Source: an uncultured Erysipelotrichaceae bacterium (lineage in GTDB: Bacteria; Bacillota_I; Bacilli_A; RF39; UBA660). Taken from it: 35,318 bases of DNA. Both the position numbers and the translations under genes were made by a program. Location of the stretch: contig CADBNE010000049.1 in NCBI GenBank assembly GCA_902795975.1, positions 1 to 35,318 on the forward strand. Reading direction: 5' to 3'. The notes under the pieces were generated by a model. The model was not told where the DNA came from, did no database searches, and saw nothing but the letters and a program-made list of their open reading frames with translations. Below, piece after piece: positions 1 through 7,586 of this stretch (positions within the stretch are counted from its first letter, which is position 1; each line of letters begins with the position of its first letter).

Positions 1-34
1 AAAAAATATGTTATATTTATATAGGTGACATTTT

Positions 35-577
35 ATGTATTTTAGAAATTATGATGAAGAAGCAAAATTATTAGGATATAAAGATAAAGAAGAAATGTTT
101 TTGTATTATGATGTATGTGGATTAGATTCAGTACCTGCAAAAACAATTGACGATTTATTATTAAGTACAGAACAAGAAACTTTAGGACGTACTAAAGAGG
201 AATTTATAGAATATATGGAAGAAAATAATTTAGTAGATTTATTTAATAAAGTAAAAAATTTACCTTTATTAGAAAGATTAATTGAATTATATAACTATAG
301 TTATAATGGACATTTATTAGCTAACTCTACAATGAATTTTTTGAAAGTAAAATTAAATGATTCTTATGAAATGAGTGATGGTGAAAAACAAATTGAATAT
401 GAAGAAAGATTAAAAAATGTTTATTATATATTACAAAATTATAAATTAAGAATGGATGATGTTAAAAGGTCTGCAGCATTTAGATTGGATTATAATGAAA
501 AAGAAATGTTTTTTAATCATGTAGAAAGTTTAATAAATCAGGAAGAAGAAATAAATAAGAATAAAGGATATCATTAA
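35..577 (+). CDS. hypothetical acidic helical protein
   Basis: This 180-residue protein is not recognised. The ATG is preceded by an AGGTGA ribosome site at a good distance. The sequence is rich in Glu, Lys, Asn and Tyr, with predicted helices throughout and no signal peptide or membrane segment, so it is probably cytosolic. The N-terminal third has a pattern such as LGYKDKEEMF and the rest looks like a helical bundle. It forms its own unit, closed by a strong hairpin terminator that overlaps the stop codon; its promoter is cut off by, or lies beyond, the left window edge. It does not appear to be co-transcribed with topB, which has its own promoter. No function is proposed. Confidence 0.8.
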   Translation: MYFRNYDEEAKLLGYKDKEEMFLYYDVCGLDSVPAKTIDDLLLSTEQETLGRTKEEFIEYMEENNLVDLFNKVKNLPLLERLIELYNYSYNGHLLANSTMNFLKVKLNDSYEMSDGEKQIEYEERLKNVYYILQNYKLRMDDVKRSAAFRLDYNEKEMFFNHVESLINQEEEINKNKGYH

Positions 578-600
578 AAGAACTATAAATAGTTCTTTTT
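577..600 (+). terminator. rho-independent terminator after the first gene
   Basis: AAAGAACTA (577-585) pairs perfectly with TAGTTCTTT (590-598) around a TAAA loop and runs into a T tract. The hairpin starts at the last base of the stop codon. Confidence 0.85.
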
Positions 601-613
601 ATATGTTTAAATA

Positions 614-622
614 TGTTATAAT
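614..622 (+). promoter_or_regulatory. extended -10 promoter of topB
   Basis: TGTTATAAT is a perfect TGn-TATAAT element. It ends 33 nt before the ATG, giving a leader of about 27 nt with an AAGGAGG ribosome site. No good -35 is visible at 17 bp; that region is the T tract of the preceding terminator. Confidence 0.65.
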
Positions 623-655
623 AAATATTATGAAGATTATAGAAGGAGGCTAAAA

Positions 656-2764
656 ATGATATTAATAATAGCAGAAAAACCATCACTTGCAAGAAATATA
701 GTAAGCGCTATTGGTAATATGAAAAGAAATGATGGATATTTTTCAAATGATAAGTATTTAGTTTCTTGGGCCTTCGGACATTTATTTTCTTTAGCAGATA
801 TAGAAGACTATGAAGATAATCCTACAGATTTTAAGTGGAAAATGGATAATTTACCATGTTTTCCAACTGAGTTTAAATTTAATTTAAAAAAGAATGCTGA
901 AAAAAAAGTAGATAGTGGTGTACAAAAACAATTTAATTTACTTTCTATATTAATGAATAGAGAAGATGTAGATAAAATAGTAAATGCTGGAGACTCCGAT
1001 AGAGAAGGAGAGATAATAGTTAGATTATGTATAGAAAATGGTTTAAAAGGTAATAAAGATATATATAGATTATGGTTACCAGATCAAACTCCACAAACTA
1101 TACAAAAAGGATTAAGTGAAATGAAGTTAGATAATGAATATGATAATCTAGCTAATGAAGGTTATGCTCGTACATATATAGATTGGTTATATGGAGTTAA
1201 TTTAACTAGATATGCATCACTTAAAACAGGTACTTTTTTACGTGTTGGTAGAGTAATAGTACCTATAGTTAAAGCTATATATGATAGAGATATGGCTATT
1301 AGAAACTTTGTACCAAGTATGTATTATGGTATGTTTAGTAAAGAAGAAACTAAAGGTTGTGAAGTAGAACTAAATAGTAAAGAAAAGTTTGATTTAAAAG
1401 AACAACAAAAAGCTTTAGAATTATGTGAAAAATATAATAGTGTGGATGCTATTGTAAAAGATAAAAAAGTAAAAAAAGATAAAATGAATCCACCTAAATT
1501 ATTTTCACTTACTAAATTACAAAATTATTTAGGTAAAAAACATAAAATACCTATGGATAAATCATTAGATATAGTACAAAAATTATATGAAAATGGATAT
1601 TTAACATATCCAAGAACTAATTCTGAGTATTTAGCAACTGCAGAGAAAGATAAAATAAAAGATATTATTAAAAATATTAAAGGTATGGGATATCCTGTAA
1701 AATTTAAGGATAAAAAGACTATATTTGATGATACAAAAATAGAATCACATTCAGCTTTAACTCCTACATATAAGATTCCTAATAGTTCTAATTTAAGTCC
1801 TGATGAGTTATTAATATATAAAACTGTATTTAAGAGATTTGTATCTGTATTTTGTGATGAAGAATGTGAAGTAGAAAAAACAGAAATTAAAATTAGTGTA
1901 GGTGAATATGAAGATTTTGTATTAAAGGGGACTATTATTAAAGTACCTGGATGGACTAAGTATGAAGAACCTACTACTAAGGATAAAGTATTACCTGATT
2001 TAAATGTTGGTGATATAGTTAATACTAATTTTAAGCTGAAAGAAAAAGAAACAACACCACCTAAACATTATACAATTGAAACACTTAATAATTATTTAAT
2101 GAATCCATTTAAAGAAGATAAAAAAGATATAGATGAAAAGATTCAAAATGGAGAATATGATGATACTGAAGATTATAAAGCTATATTTGAAGGATTAGAA
2201 TTAGGTACGGATGCTACTAGAACTGGTATTATAGATAATGCTAAATCATCTGAATATATATCACTAAAAAAAGATGTATATACAATCTTACCTAAAGGTG
2301 AATATTTAATTAATTCATTAGTACAAATGGAAATATCTATGGATAAGTATCAAACAAGTAAATTAGGTAAATCATTAAAACAAGTATTTCATAATGAGAT
2401 AACTGTAGATGATAGTGTTGCTTTAGCATGTGATGAAATAAGAAAAGTATTTAATAAAAAAGAAGTAAGTATAGAACGTGATACTGATTTTGGATTTTAT
2501 GGAGATATAGTTGGTAAATGTCCAAAATGTGGAAATGATGTAGTAAGAAATAGATATGCTTATGGATGTAAGAATTATAAAGAATGTGATTTTAAAATAA
2601 ATAGTACTATATGTGGAAGAATAATTTCTAAAAAGAATGCTGAATTACTTCTTAAAGATAAATGTACTTCTAAGATAGAAGGATTTATTTCTAAAAATGG
2701 TAAAGAATTTAATGGTAGATTAAAGTTAGATAATGATAACAAAATAGTATTTGATTTCAATTAA
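656..2764 (+). CDS. topB: DNA topoisomerase III (type IA)
   Basis: This is a type IA topoisomerase that relaxes and decatenates DNA through a 5'-phosphotyrosine intermediate. The 702 residues match the usual length of bacterial TopB. A Toprim domain occupies about residues 1-140, with the family Glu near residue 7 and the DxD acid pair at D113/D115 (AGDSDREGE). The catalytic tyrosine is Y318 in the motif YLTYPRTNSEY, and a conserved GTDATRTGII motif lies further on. The C terminus carries a Cys-rich zinc ribbon starting at C622 (CPKCG, then two further Cys). The start is fixed by AAGGAGG just upstream. The gene forms its own unit with an extended -10 promoter. topB also occurs on conjugative elements, but nothing else here suggests one, so I read it as chromosomal. 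Confidence 0.95.
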   Translation: MILIIAEKPSLARNIVSAIGNMKRNDGYFSNDKYLVSWAFGHLFSLADIEDYEDNPTDFKWKMDNLPCFPTEFKFNLKKNAEKKVDSGVQKQFNLLSILMNREDVDKIVNAGDSDREGEIIVRLCIENGLKGNKDIYRLWLPDQTPQTIQKGLSEMKLDNEYDNLANEGYARTYIDWLYGVNLTRYASLKTGTFLRVGRVIVPIVKAIYDRDMAIRNFVPSMYYGMFSKEETKGCEVELNSKEKFDLKEQQKALELCEKYNSVDAIVKDKKVKKDKMNPPKLFSLTKLQNYLGKKHKIPMDKSLDIVQKLYENGYLTYPRTNSEYLATAEKDKIKDIIKNIKGMGYPVKFKDKKTIFDDTKIESHSALTPTYKIPNSSNLSPDELLIYKTVFKRFVSVFCDEECEVEKTEIKISVGEYEDFVLKGTIIKVPGWTKYEEPTTKDKVLPDLNVGDIVNTNFKLKEKETTPPKHYTIETLNNYLMNPFKEDKKDIDEKIQNGEYDDTEDYKAIFEGLELGTDATRTGIIDNAKSSEYISLKKDVYTILPKGEYLINSLVQMEISMDKYQTSKLGKSLKQVFHNEITVDDSVALACDEIRKVFNKKEVSIERDTDFGFYGDIVGKCPKCGNDVVRNRYAYGCKNYKECDFKINSTICGRIISKKNAELLLKDKCTSKIEGFISKNGKEFNGRLKLDNDNKIVFDFN

Positions 2765-2813
2765 TTACATTGCATTGTAATTAATAACTAGTAAAATATA
2801 TTTACATTGTAAA
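2761..2813. repeat. two related TTACA/TGTAA dyads in a convergent intergenic region
   Basis: Immediately over the topB stop codon, TTAATTACA (2761-2769) and TGTAATTAA (2776-2784) form a perfect 9-bp dyad around TTGCAT. A second, tighter dyad, TTTACATTGTAAA, lies at 2801-2813. Both contain TTACATTG. There is no T tract, so they are not typical terminators. Confidence 0.45.
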
Positions 2814-2820
2814 TTTACAA

Positions 2821-2855
2821 AATAAAAGAGACTGTTTACAGCCTCTATTTTTTTA
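2821..2855. terminator. bidirectional terminator between topB and the cupin gene
   Basis: AGAG-A-CTG (2827-2834), loop TTTA, and CAG-C-CTCT (2839-2846) form a stem with one mismatch. It is flanked by an A-rich run on the left and a T-rich run on the right, so it can act on both strands. It overlaps the last codons of the minus-strand gene. Confidence 0.75.
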
Positions 2856-3432
2856 TTAATACTTTAGAAGTATTTTTTGTTTTTTCATCATTTAATAAAT
2901 CTCTTCTTATTTTAAATGTTTCTACTATAGTTAATCTATCAACTTTATCAATTTCATGATTATTATTTATTCCACATATATTTATATCTTGATAATCATT
3001 AAATACTTTCATATTACCATCTAATTTATTATATATTTCAATAGTATCAGTATGTTTGTGAGATCTAATTGATGAACCTGCTGCCATATATATAAATCCT
3101 TGTTCATATCCATTTGTCATTAATGTTGTATCTCCTGGAACAGAACATGCTATACCAAAGGAAATATTACTTGGTAATAATTTAAATCTTTTACATCCTA
3201 TTTTATTATTAACATAATTTAGTTTTATATCATTTAATTCATCATCAAATACAAGTAGAAGATTTGCTAACATATTATCATTAACATCTACATCATCTAG
3301 TTCATTAATTGTACAATATTGAAGTAATTGTGTAACTAAGTATAGTAAATTTTTTAATTCGTTACCATTATGCTTACAATTTGATAAAGTGTTGTAGCAT
3401 TTTTTTATTGCGCTTAAGCGTATATTAATCAT
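2845..3432 (-). CDS. cupin-domain protein of unknown substrate
   Basis: This 195-residue protein contains a perfect cupin motif 1: G119-x5-H125-x-H127-x4-E132-x6-G139. The two His and the Glu are the usual metal ligands of the cupin barrel. The second cupin motif is not obvious, although a His in NNNHEID (about residue 155) could supply the fourth ligand. The N-terminal 110 residues are helical and unrecognised. There is no signal peptide. The start is supported by a GGTGAG ribosome site and an extended -10 promoter close upstream. The gene is a single unit, convergent with topB and divergent from the XRE gene. The substrate and reaction cannot be read from the sequence. Confidence 0.7.
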   Translation of the reverse strand: MINIRLSAIKKCYNTLSNCKHNGNELKNLLYLVTQLLQYCTINELDDVDVNDNMLANLLLVFDDELNDIKLNYVNNKIGCKRFKLLPSNISFGIACSVPGDTTLMTNGYEQGFIYMAAGSSIRSHKHTDTIEIYNKLDGNMKVFNDYQDINICGINNNHEIDKVDRLTIVETFKIRRDLLNDEKTKNTSKVLIKK

Positions 3433-3451
3433 TTTTTCTCACCAAGTATAT

Positions 3452-3460
3452 ATTATACCA
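3452..3460 (-). promoter_or_regulatory. extended -10 promoter of the cupin gene
   Basis: Read on the minus strand this is TGGTATAAT, a perfect TGn-TATAAT. It lies about 20 nt from the ATG, implying a leader of roughly 13 nt that starts just before the GGTGAG ribosome site. Confidence 0.6.
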
Positions 3461-3499
3461 TAAGATGTATAAATACATATATATAATTTATAATTTTTT

Positions 3500-3557
3500 T
3501 GTTATAATTATAAATGTTAAGGTTAGTTGACAAATTTCTAAGTATAATTGGTAGAGT
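3500..3557 (+). promoter_or_regulatory. candidate promoter region of the XRE-DUF4097 operon
   Basis: TGTTATAAT (3500-3508) is a perfect extended -10. A second possibility is TTGACA (3527-3532) with TGGTAGAGT (3549-3557) at a long 19-bp spacer. AGTTG (3526-3530) and CAACT (3559-3563) flank this second element and could be an autoregulatory site for the XRE protein. The sequence cannot decide between the two. Confidence 0.4.
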
Positions 3558-3600
3558 GCAACTGATATTTTTAATATAATTTTATTGTGGAGGTGGAAAT

Positions 3601-4233
3601 ATGTCTTTAGGTGAAAGACTATATGAATTAAGAAAGGAAAAACATTTATCTCAAGAACAAGTAGCAGAACAATTAAATGTAACAAGACAAACAATATCTA
3701 AATGGGAAACAGATGAATCAAAACCAGATTTCGATAAAATTGTTCCTATATGTAATTTGTATGAAATATCTACAGAACAATTATTAACTGGTAATGCAAA
3801 AGAAGAAACTATAATAGAAAAAAAGAATGAAGAAAATCAAGAATTAAAAAAGAAAAAAGCTTTATTTATAGTATCAGGTATATTATGTTTCTTTTTAGCT
3901 ATTATGTCTGTAATTATAGGTGAAGAAACTCTTAACCTAAATGAAGGAATATTTATTTCTGCATTTCTTCTATTTGCAGGCATAGGTGTATGCTTAATAG
4001 TATATCAAGGTATCGTTTTAGCACCTAAGAAACCAAAAAAAGAAATTACAGAAAAAGATAAAAAAATAAATTCATTGAGAACAATTACTTGTGGAATTTT
4101 TACAGCAATTTATTTTTTAGTTAGTTTTTTAACAATGGCATGGTACATAACATGGTTAATATGGATTATATATGGAGTAGTATTTGAAATAATAAAAATT
4201 GTTGTTGAAATGGAGGAAAATAAAAATGAATAA
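3601..4233 (+). CDS. XRE-family regulator fused to a four-helix membrane domain
   Basis: The 210-residue protein begins with a classic Cro/CI-type helix-turn-helix (residues 1-62; QVAEQLNVTRQTISKWE is the recognition-helix region). A charged linker follows, then hydrophobic segments at about 87-106, 116-140, 161-181 and 183-202. It is therefore predicted to be a membrane-tethered DNA-binding protein with the HTH in the cytosol. The ribosome site GGAGGTGG fixes the start. It overlaps the DUF4097 gene by 8 nt (ATGAATAA), a sign of translational coupling. XRE/membrane regulators next to DUF4097 proteins are common in Firmicutes and are thought to sense envelope state; that role is inference here. 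Confidence 0.85.
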   Translation: MSLGERLYELRKEKHLSQEQVAEQLNVTRQTISKWETDESKPDFDKIVPICNLYEISTEQLLTGNAKEETIIEKKNEENQELKKKKALFIVSGILCFFLAIMSVIIGEETLNLNEGIFISAFLLFAGIGVCLIVYQGIVLAPKKPKKEITEKDKKINSLRTITCGIFTAIYFLVSFLTMAWYITWLIWIIYGVVFEIIKIVVEMEENKNE

Positions 4234-5053
4234 TACAATAAATATATTAAAAATAATAATACTTAGTTTAGTTGTAGCAATTTTAATGGGAGTATTAGTT
4301 ATATTTGTAAAAGATGGAAGAAAGTTTAAATTTGATTTTAAGACTAAACCAGCTAAATTAGTATATGATGAAGTAATAAATGATGAATTTAATAAAATAG
4401 ATATAGATGCTAAAAGCATAGATATTATATTTAAAAAATCAACTGATGAAAAAACAAATGTAAAAGTATATGATATAGATGATAAAGACTTAAGTGTTAA
4501 TGTAAATAATAATACATTAACAATAGAAAATAAGAAAAAATATAATTGTTTCATTTTCTGTGTTAGTAAGAAAAGAGAAATAGTTGTTACATTACCAGAA
4601 AAAGAATATGATTTAGCAATCAATTCAAAATCATCAGATATTATTTCAGATATTAATTTTAATAATGTAGATATAAAAGTAACAAGTGGTGATATTGAAA
4701 TTAAAGATGCAAATAGTGCTAAATTAGATGTTACAAGCGGAGATGTTAAAGTTGAAAAAGTTAATAGTATTGATTTAGAATCAAGAAGTGGAGATATTAC
4801 ATTAAATACTATTAATGAATATTTAAAAATTAAAACAACTTCAGGAGATATAAAAATTAAAAATTTAAATATTATTAAAGATTCAGAAATAAAAGTAACA
4901 AGTGGAGATGTTGAAATAGATAATGTATTATCTAGTGTATACTTTGATACTAAAGTAACAAGTGGGGATGTTAAAGTAGGTAATAATGATAGACATGCTA
5001 ACTGTGAATTAAAAATAAAAACAACATCAGGTGATATAAGAGTAAATAATTAG
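4226..5053 (+). CDS. membrane-anchored DUF4097 beta-helix protein with TSGD repeats
   Basis: An upstream in-frame ATG at 4199 exists, but the start at 4226 has GGAGG at the right distance and gives a clean N terminus. The 275-residue product has one signal-anchor helix (about 8-28), and the rest should lie outside the membrane. From about residue 125 the repeat TSGD(I/V) recurs: SSDI, then TSGDIEI, TSGDVKV, RSGDITL, TSGDIKI, TSGDVEI, TSGDVKV and TSGDIRV, spaced 15-23 residues apart. This is the DUF4097 (LiaG/adhesin-like) right-handed beta-helix. It shares an operon with the XRE membrane regulator, and a terminator overlaps its stop. The likely role is in the cell envelope; the ligand is unknown. 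Confidence 0.85.
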   Translation: MNNTINILKIIILSLVVAILMGVLVIFVKDGRKFKFDFKTKPAKLVYDEVINDEFNKIDIDAKSIDIIFKKSTDEKTNVKVYDIDDKDLSVNVNNNTLTIENKKKYNCFIFCVSKKREIVVTLPEKEYDLAINSKSSDIISDINFNNVDIKVTSGDIEIKDANSAKLDVTSGDVKVEKVNSIDLESRSGDITLNTINEYLKIKTTSGDIKIKNLNIIKDSEIKVTSGDVEIDNVLSSVYFDTKVTSGDVKVGNNDRHANCELKIKTTSGDIRVNN

Positions 5054-5073
5054 TAAGTTTAGACTTACTTTTT
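5052..5073 (+). terminator. rho-independent terminator after the DUF4097 gene
   Basis: AGTAAGT (5052-5058), loop TTAG, and ACTTACT (5063-5069) form a perfect stem, followed by Ts. The candidate -35 of the next operon lies inside this hairpin. Confidence 0.8.
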
Positions 5074-5088
5074 ATTTTGTGTTATTAT
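5060..5088 (+). promoter_or_regulatory. promoter of the hydrolase operon
   Basis: TAGACT (5060-5065) is followed after exactly 17 bp by TATTAT (5083-5088) with an upstream TG (5080-5081), an extended -10. The start codon is at 5105, so the leader would be about 10 nt, with GGTGA near its 5' end. Confidence 0.6.
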
Positions 5089-5104
5089 ATATTTGGTGAT
5101 TTAA

Positions 5105-5911
5105 TTGCAACAAATAATTATATTAGGAACAGGTAATGGTTTCATGTATGAATATTACGAAACTTGTTTTATTATTGATAATAATAGTAAATATTTTTTA
5201 ATTGATACAGGTGGAAGTAATGATATTGTAAATATTTTAAGTAAAAAAAATATATCACTAAGTGATATACATGATATATTTATATCTCATACTCATACAG
5301 ATCATATACTTGGATTATTTTGGTTATTAAAAAGATTTAGTATGATGCATTTACATGGTAAATATAGTTCATTAAATGTATATTGTAATGATGAAGTAGC
5401 ACGTGCTATTAAAGATATATATAAACATTTATATCCAATTGAATTAGTAAAACATATTGATGAATTATTAAATATTATTATAGTTAAAGATAATGAAACT
5501 TTAAATATATGTGATATGAATTATACTTTTTTCGATGCAAAAGCTAAAGCAAATAAATTATATGGTTTTGAAACTACATTTAATAATGGAGAAACATTAG
5601 TATTTTTAGGTGATGAAACACTTAATGAAAAATTATATGATAGAATAAAAAATAAAGATTATGTAATGCATGAAGCTTTTTGTTTAGATAGTGAAGCAGA
5701 TAAGTATAAACCATATGAGAAAAATCATTCAACTGTAAAATCTGTATGTAATAATTTTAAAGATTTAAATATAAAAAATTTAATTTTATATCATACATTA
5801 GATAATAATAAAGAGAAAAGAAAAGAATTATATTTAAAAGAGGCTAAAAAATATTATAATGGAAATGTATTAGTTCCAGATGATTTAGATACTATAAAGA
5901 TGGGTGAATAA
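5105..5911 (+). CDS. metallo-beta-lactamase-fold hydrolase (RNase Z-like)
   Basis: The start is a TTG at 5105 with GGTGA upstream; it gives MQQIIILGTGNG, the usual first strand of the fold. H62-x-H64-x-D66-H67 (SHTHTDHILG) is the dinuclear metal-binding motif. Further ligands are likely the Asp of FLGDE, and the His residues near MHEAF and YHTLD. The 268 residues and the LGTGNG and IDTG motifs are closest to the RNase Z/arylsulfatase branch, but the tRNase Z exosite arm is not evident, so the substrate is open. It is predicted to be cytosolic. It heads a four-gene operon and is separated by one base from the next gene. Confidence 0.85.
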   Translation: MQQIIILGTGNGFMYEYYETCFIIDNNSKYFLIDTGGSNDIVNILSKKNISLSDIHDIFISHTHTDHILGLFWLLKRFSMMHLHGKYSSLNVYCNDEVARAIKDIYKHLYPIELVKHIDELLNIIIVKDNETLNICDMNYTFFDAKAKANKLYGFETTFNNGETLVFLGDETLNEKLYDRIKNKDYVMHEAFCLDSEADKYKPYEKNHSTVKSVCNNFKDLNIKNLILYHTLDNNKEKRKELYLKEAKKYYNGNVLVPDDLDTIKMGE

Positions 5912-5912
5912 T

Positions 5913-6452
5913 ATGGCAATATTATATTTTATAAGGCATGGAGAAACAAAAGCTAATGTTGATAAAATATTAACTGGAAGATTAGAAACTGATTTAACAG
6001 AAAAAGGAATAGAAAGTGCTAAAGAATTAGGAAAAAAATTAGATAAAGATTTTGATTATTATTATTGTTCACCACTTAAAAGAACGCATCAAACTTTAAA
6101 AGCAATAATGGGTGATGTAGATTTTATTATAGATGAAAGAATTACTGAAGTATCAACAGGAAATTGGCAGGGTAAATTAAAGTCTGAGTTACCAGAAAAA
6201 GAATATGATTTATACAAGAAAGGGTTATATAATCCACCAAATGGTGAAAAATTAGAAGATGTAGATAAAAGAATTATTTCATTTTTAAATGATATATTTA
6301 CTAAGTACAATAGTGATGATAAAATATTAATAGTAACACATAATGCTTTTATGAGAAGTCTAAAAAGAATGTTTACAGATAATGTAGAAGAACCAAAAAA
6401 TCTAGAAATATTTATTGTAGATAATAGTATGTGGAGGAATAATGAAAAATAA
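5913..6452 (+). CDS. histidine phosphatase family protein 1
   Basis: A phosphoglycerate-mutase-like phosphatase of 179 residues. The catalytic His is in YFIRHGET (R8-H9-G10-E11). The second-shell Arg and Glu are in SPLKRTHQT and ERITEVSTGNWQG, and the second catalytic His is in VTHNAFMR near the C terminus. I chose ATG 5913 rather than GTG 5904 because GGGTGA (5902-5907) stands five bases before it. The gene overlaps the next by 11 nt. Members of this family include phosphoglycerate mutases, alpha-ribazole phosphatases (CobC) and broad phosphatases; no cobalamin genes are near, so the substrate is unknown. Confidence 0.88.
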   Translation: MAILYFIRHGETKANVDKILTGRLETDLTEKGIESAKELGKKLDKDFDYYYCSPLKRTHQTLKAIMGDVDFIIDERITEVSTGNWQGKLKSELPEKEYDLYKKGLYNPPNGEKLEDVDKRIISFLNDIFTKYNSDDKILIVTHNAFMRSLKRMFTDNVEEPKNLEIFIVDNSMWRNNEK

Positions 6453-6996
6453 TTATTTTATACTACATGGTAGTTATGCTAGTCCATTTTCTAATTGGAT
6501 ACCATGGTTAAGAAAAAATATAGAAGACAAAAAATTAGATGTATACACTCCTGATTTTCCTAGTGGAGTAGGATATCAAAATTATACTAATTGGTCTAAG
6601 TTATTAAATGTATATGTAGAATCTAATTTAATAAATGAAAATACTATTATATTTGCACATTCAATAGCGCCTATTTTTATATGTAAATTTTTAATAGAGA
6701 ATAAAATAAAAGTAAAAAGATTAGTATTTATATGTGGATTTAACAATTATTTAGGTCTTAATGAAGATTATGATAAAGTTAATGAAAGTATGTATATAGA
6801 TAATTTATCTGATATAAAAGAATATTGTGATGATATAATATGTCTTTATTCAGATAATGATTCATACGTTCCTTTTGATATTGAAAAAGATTTTGCAGAT
6901 ACAATTACAGAACATCAAAATATTATATTTGATGGAGGACATTTAAATAGTGAATTTGGTTATACTGAATTTGATAAATTATTAGAATATATATAG
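6442..6996 (+). CDS. RBBP9/YdeN-type alpha/beta serine hydrolase
   Basis: A 184-residue protein of the small RBBP9-like hydrolase family. It opens with YFILHGSYASPFSNWIPWL, the oxyanion loop region. The candidate nucleophile is S74 in the elbow FAHSIAP, where the last Gly of GxSxG is replaced by Ala, as is common in this family. The acid is D140 in SDNDSYVPF and the base is H167 in DGGHLNSEFGYTEF. There is no signal peptide. GGAGG inside the end of the previous gene serves as its ribosome site, and the 11-nt overlap implies coupled translation. It is likely an esterase or peptidase-like serine hydrolase with a small substrate. Confidence 0.85.
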   Translation: MKNNYFILHGSYASPFSNWIPWLRKNIEDKKLDVYTPDFPSGVGYQNYTNWSKLLNVYVESNLINENTIIFAHSIAPIFICKFLIENKIKVKRLVFICGFNNYLGLNEDYDKVNESMYIDNLSDIKEYCDDIICLYSDNDSYVPFDIEKDFADTITEHQNIIFDGGHLNSEFGYTEFDKLLEYI

Positions 6997-7005
6997 GGTG
7001 ATAAA

Positions 7006-7560
7006 ATGATATATGTTATTAGACATGGTGAAACAGAATGGAATAAAGAAAATAGATTAATGGGAAAATATGATATATCACTAAATTTAACAGGTATTAG
7101 ACAAGCTTATAATTTAGAGAAAACATTATCAAATATAAATCTTGATTTTATTATTAGTTCACCATTAAAAAGAGCTGCATCTACTACAAAGATTATTAAT
7201 AAGAATAGACAAATACCAATTATTTATGATGAAAGATTAGAAGAAAGAAATTTTGGAGAATTAAGAGGATTAAATCCAACAACTTTAAATTATAGAGATT
7301 ATTGGGATTATTTTGAAAATAAACAAATGTTATATGGTGAAGATATGAAAACTTTTTTCAAAAGAGTTTATTTAGCACTTGATGATATTGTTAAAAATTA
7401 TGGAGATATGAATGTATTATTAGTTGTACACTATGGTGTAAGTATTCCAATAGAATGTTATTTTAATAATTTTATTCCTAAAGGACCTTTAACATTGTTA
7501 GGTTTACGTAATTGTGAAATAAGAGCATATGGCCCAATGTTATCAAAGAGAATAAGATAA
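7006..7560 (+). CDS. histidine phosphatase family protein 2
   Basis: Second phosphoglycerate-mutase-like phosphatase of the operon, 184 residues. The motif YVIRHGETEWN carries the catalytic H7; SSPLKRAASTTK and ERNFGELRG supply the conserved Arg and Glu; VVHYGVSIP holds the second His. It resembles the first copy only at family level, so this is not a recent duplication. GGTGATAAA precedes the ATG nine bases after the hydrolase stop. It ends in a terminator that also serves the convergent uracil-DNA glycosylase gene. The four adjacent genes probably act on small phosphorylated or esterified metabolites; this is inference. Confidence 0.88.
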   Translation: MIYVIRHGETEWNKENRLMGKYDISLNLTGIRQAYNLEKTLSNINLDFIISSPLKRAASTTKIINKNRQIPIIYDERLEERNFGELRGLNPTTLNYRDYWDYFENKQMLYGEDMKTFFKRVYLALDDIVKNYGDMNVLLVVHYGVSIPIECYFNNFIPKGPLTLLGLRNCEIRAYGPMLSKRIR

Positions 7561-7586
7561 AAAAAACGCTTTTTAGCGTTTTTTTT
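7561..7586. terminator. bidirectional terminator
   Basis: AAAACGCT (7563-7570), loop TTTT, and AGCGTTTT (7575-7582) form a perfect stem with an A run on the left and a T run on the right. It serves both convergent genes and overlaps the last codons of the minus-strand glycosylase gene. Confidence 0.88.

Noticed and set aside
2575..2760. Antisense open frame inside topB
   Set aside because: No ribosome site, composition follows the zinc-finger coding strand in reverse, and topB motifs on the plus strand are certain here.
4156..4623. Long antisense frame across the XRE/DUF4097 junction
   Set aside because: It overlaps two well-supported genes and lacks a ribosome site or recognisable domain; its hydrophobic look comes from reversed A+T-rich codons.
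4680..5050. Regular DNA repeats suggesting a repeat array or CRISPR
   Set aside because: The repeats are in-frame codons for TSGD turns with variable spacing and degenerate third positions, as expected for a beta-helix protein.
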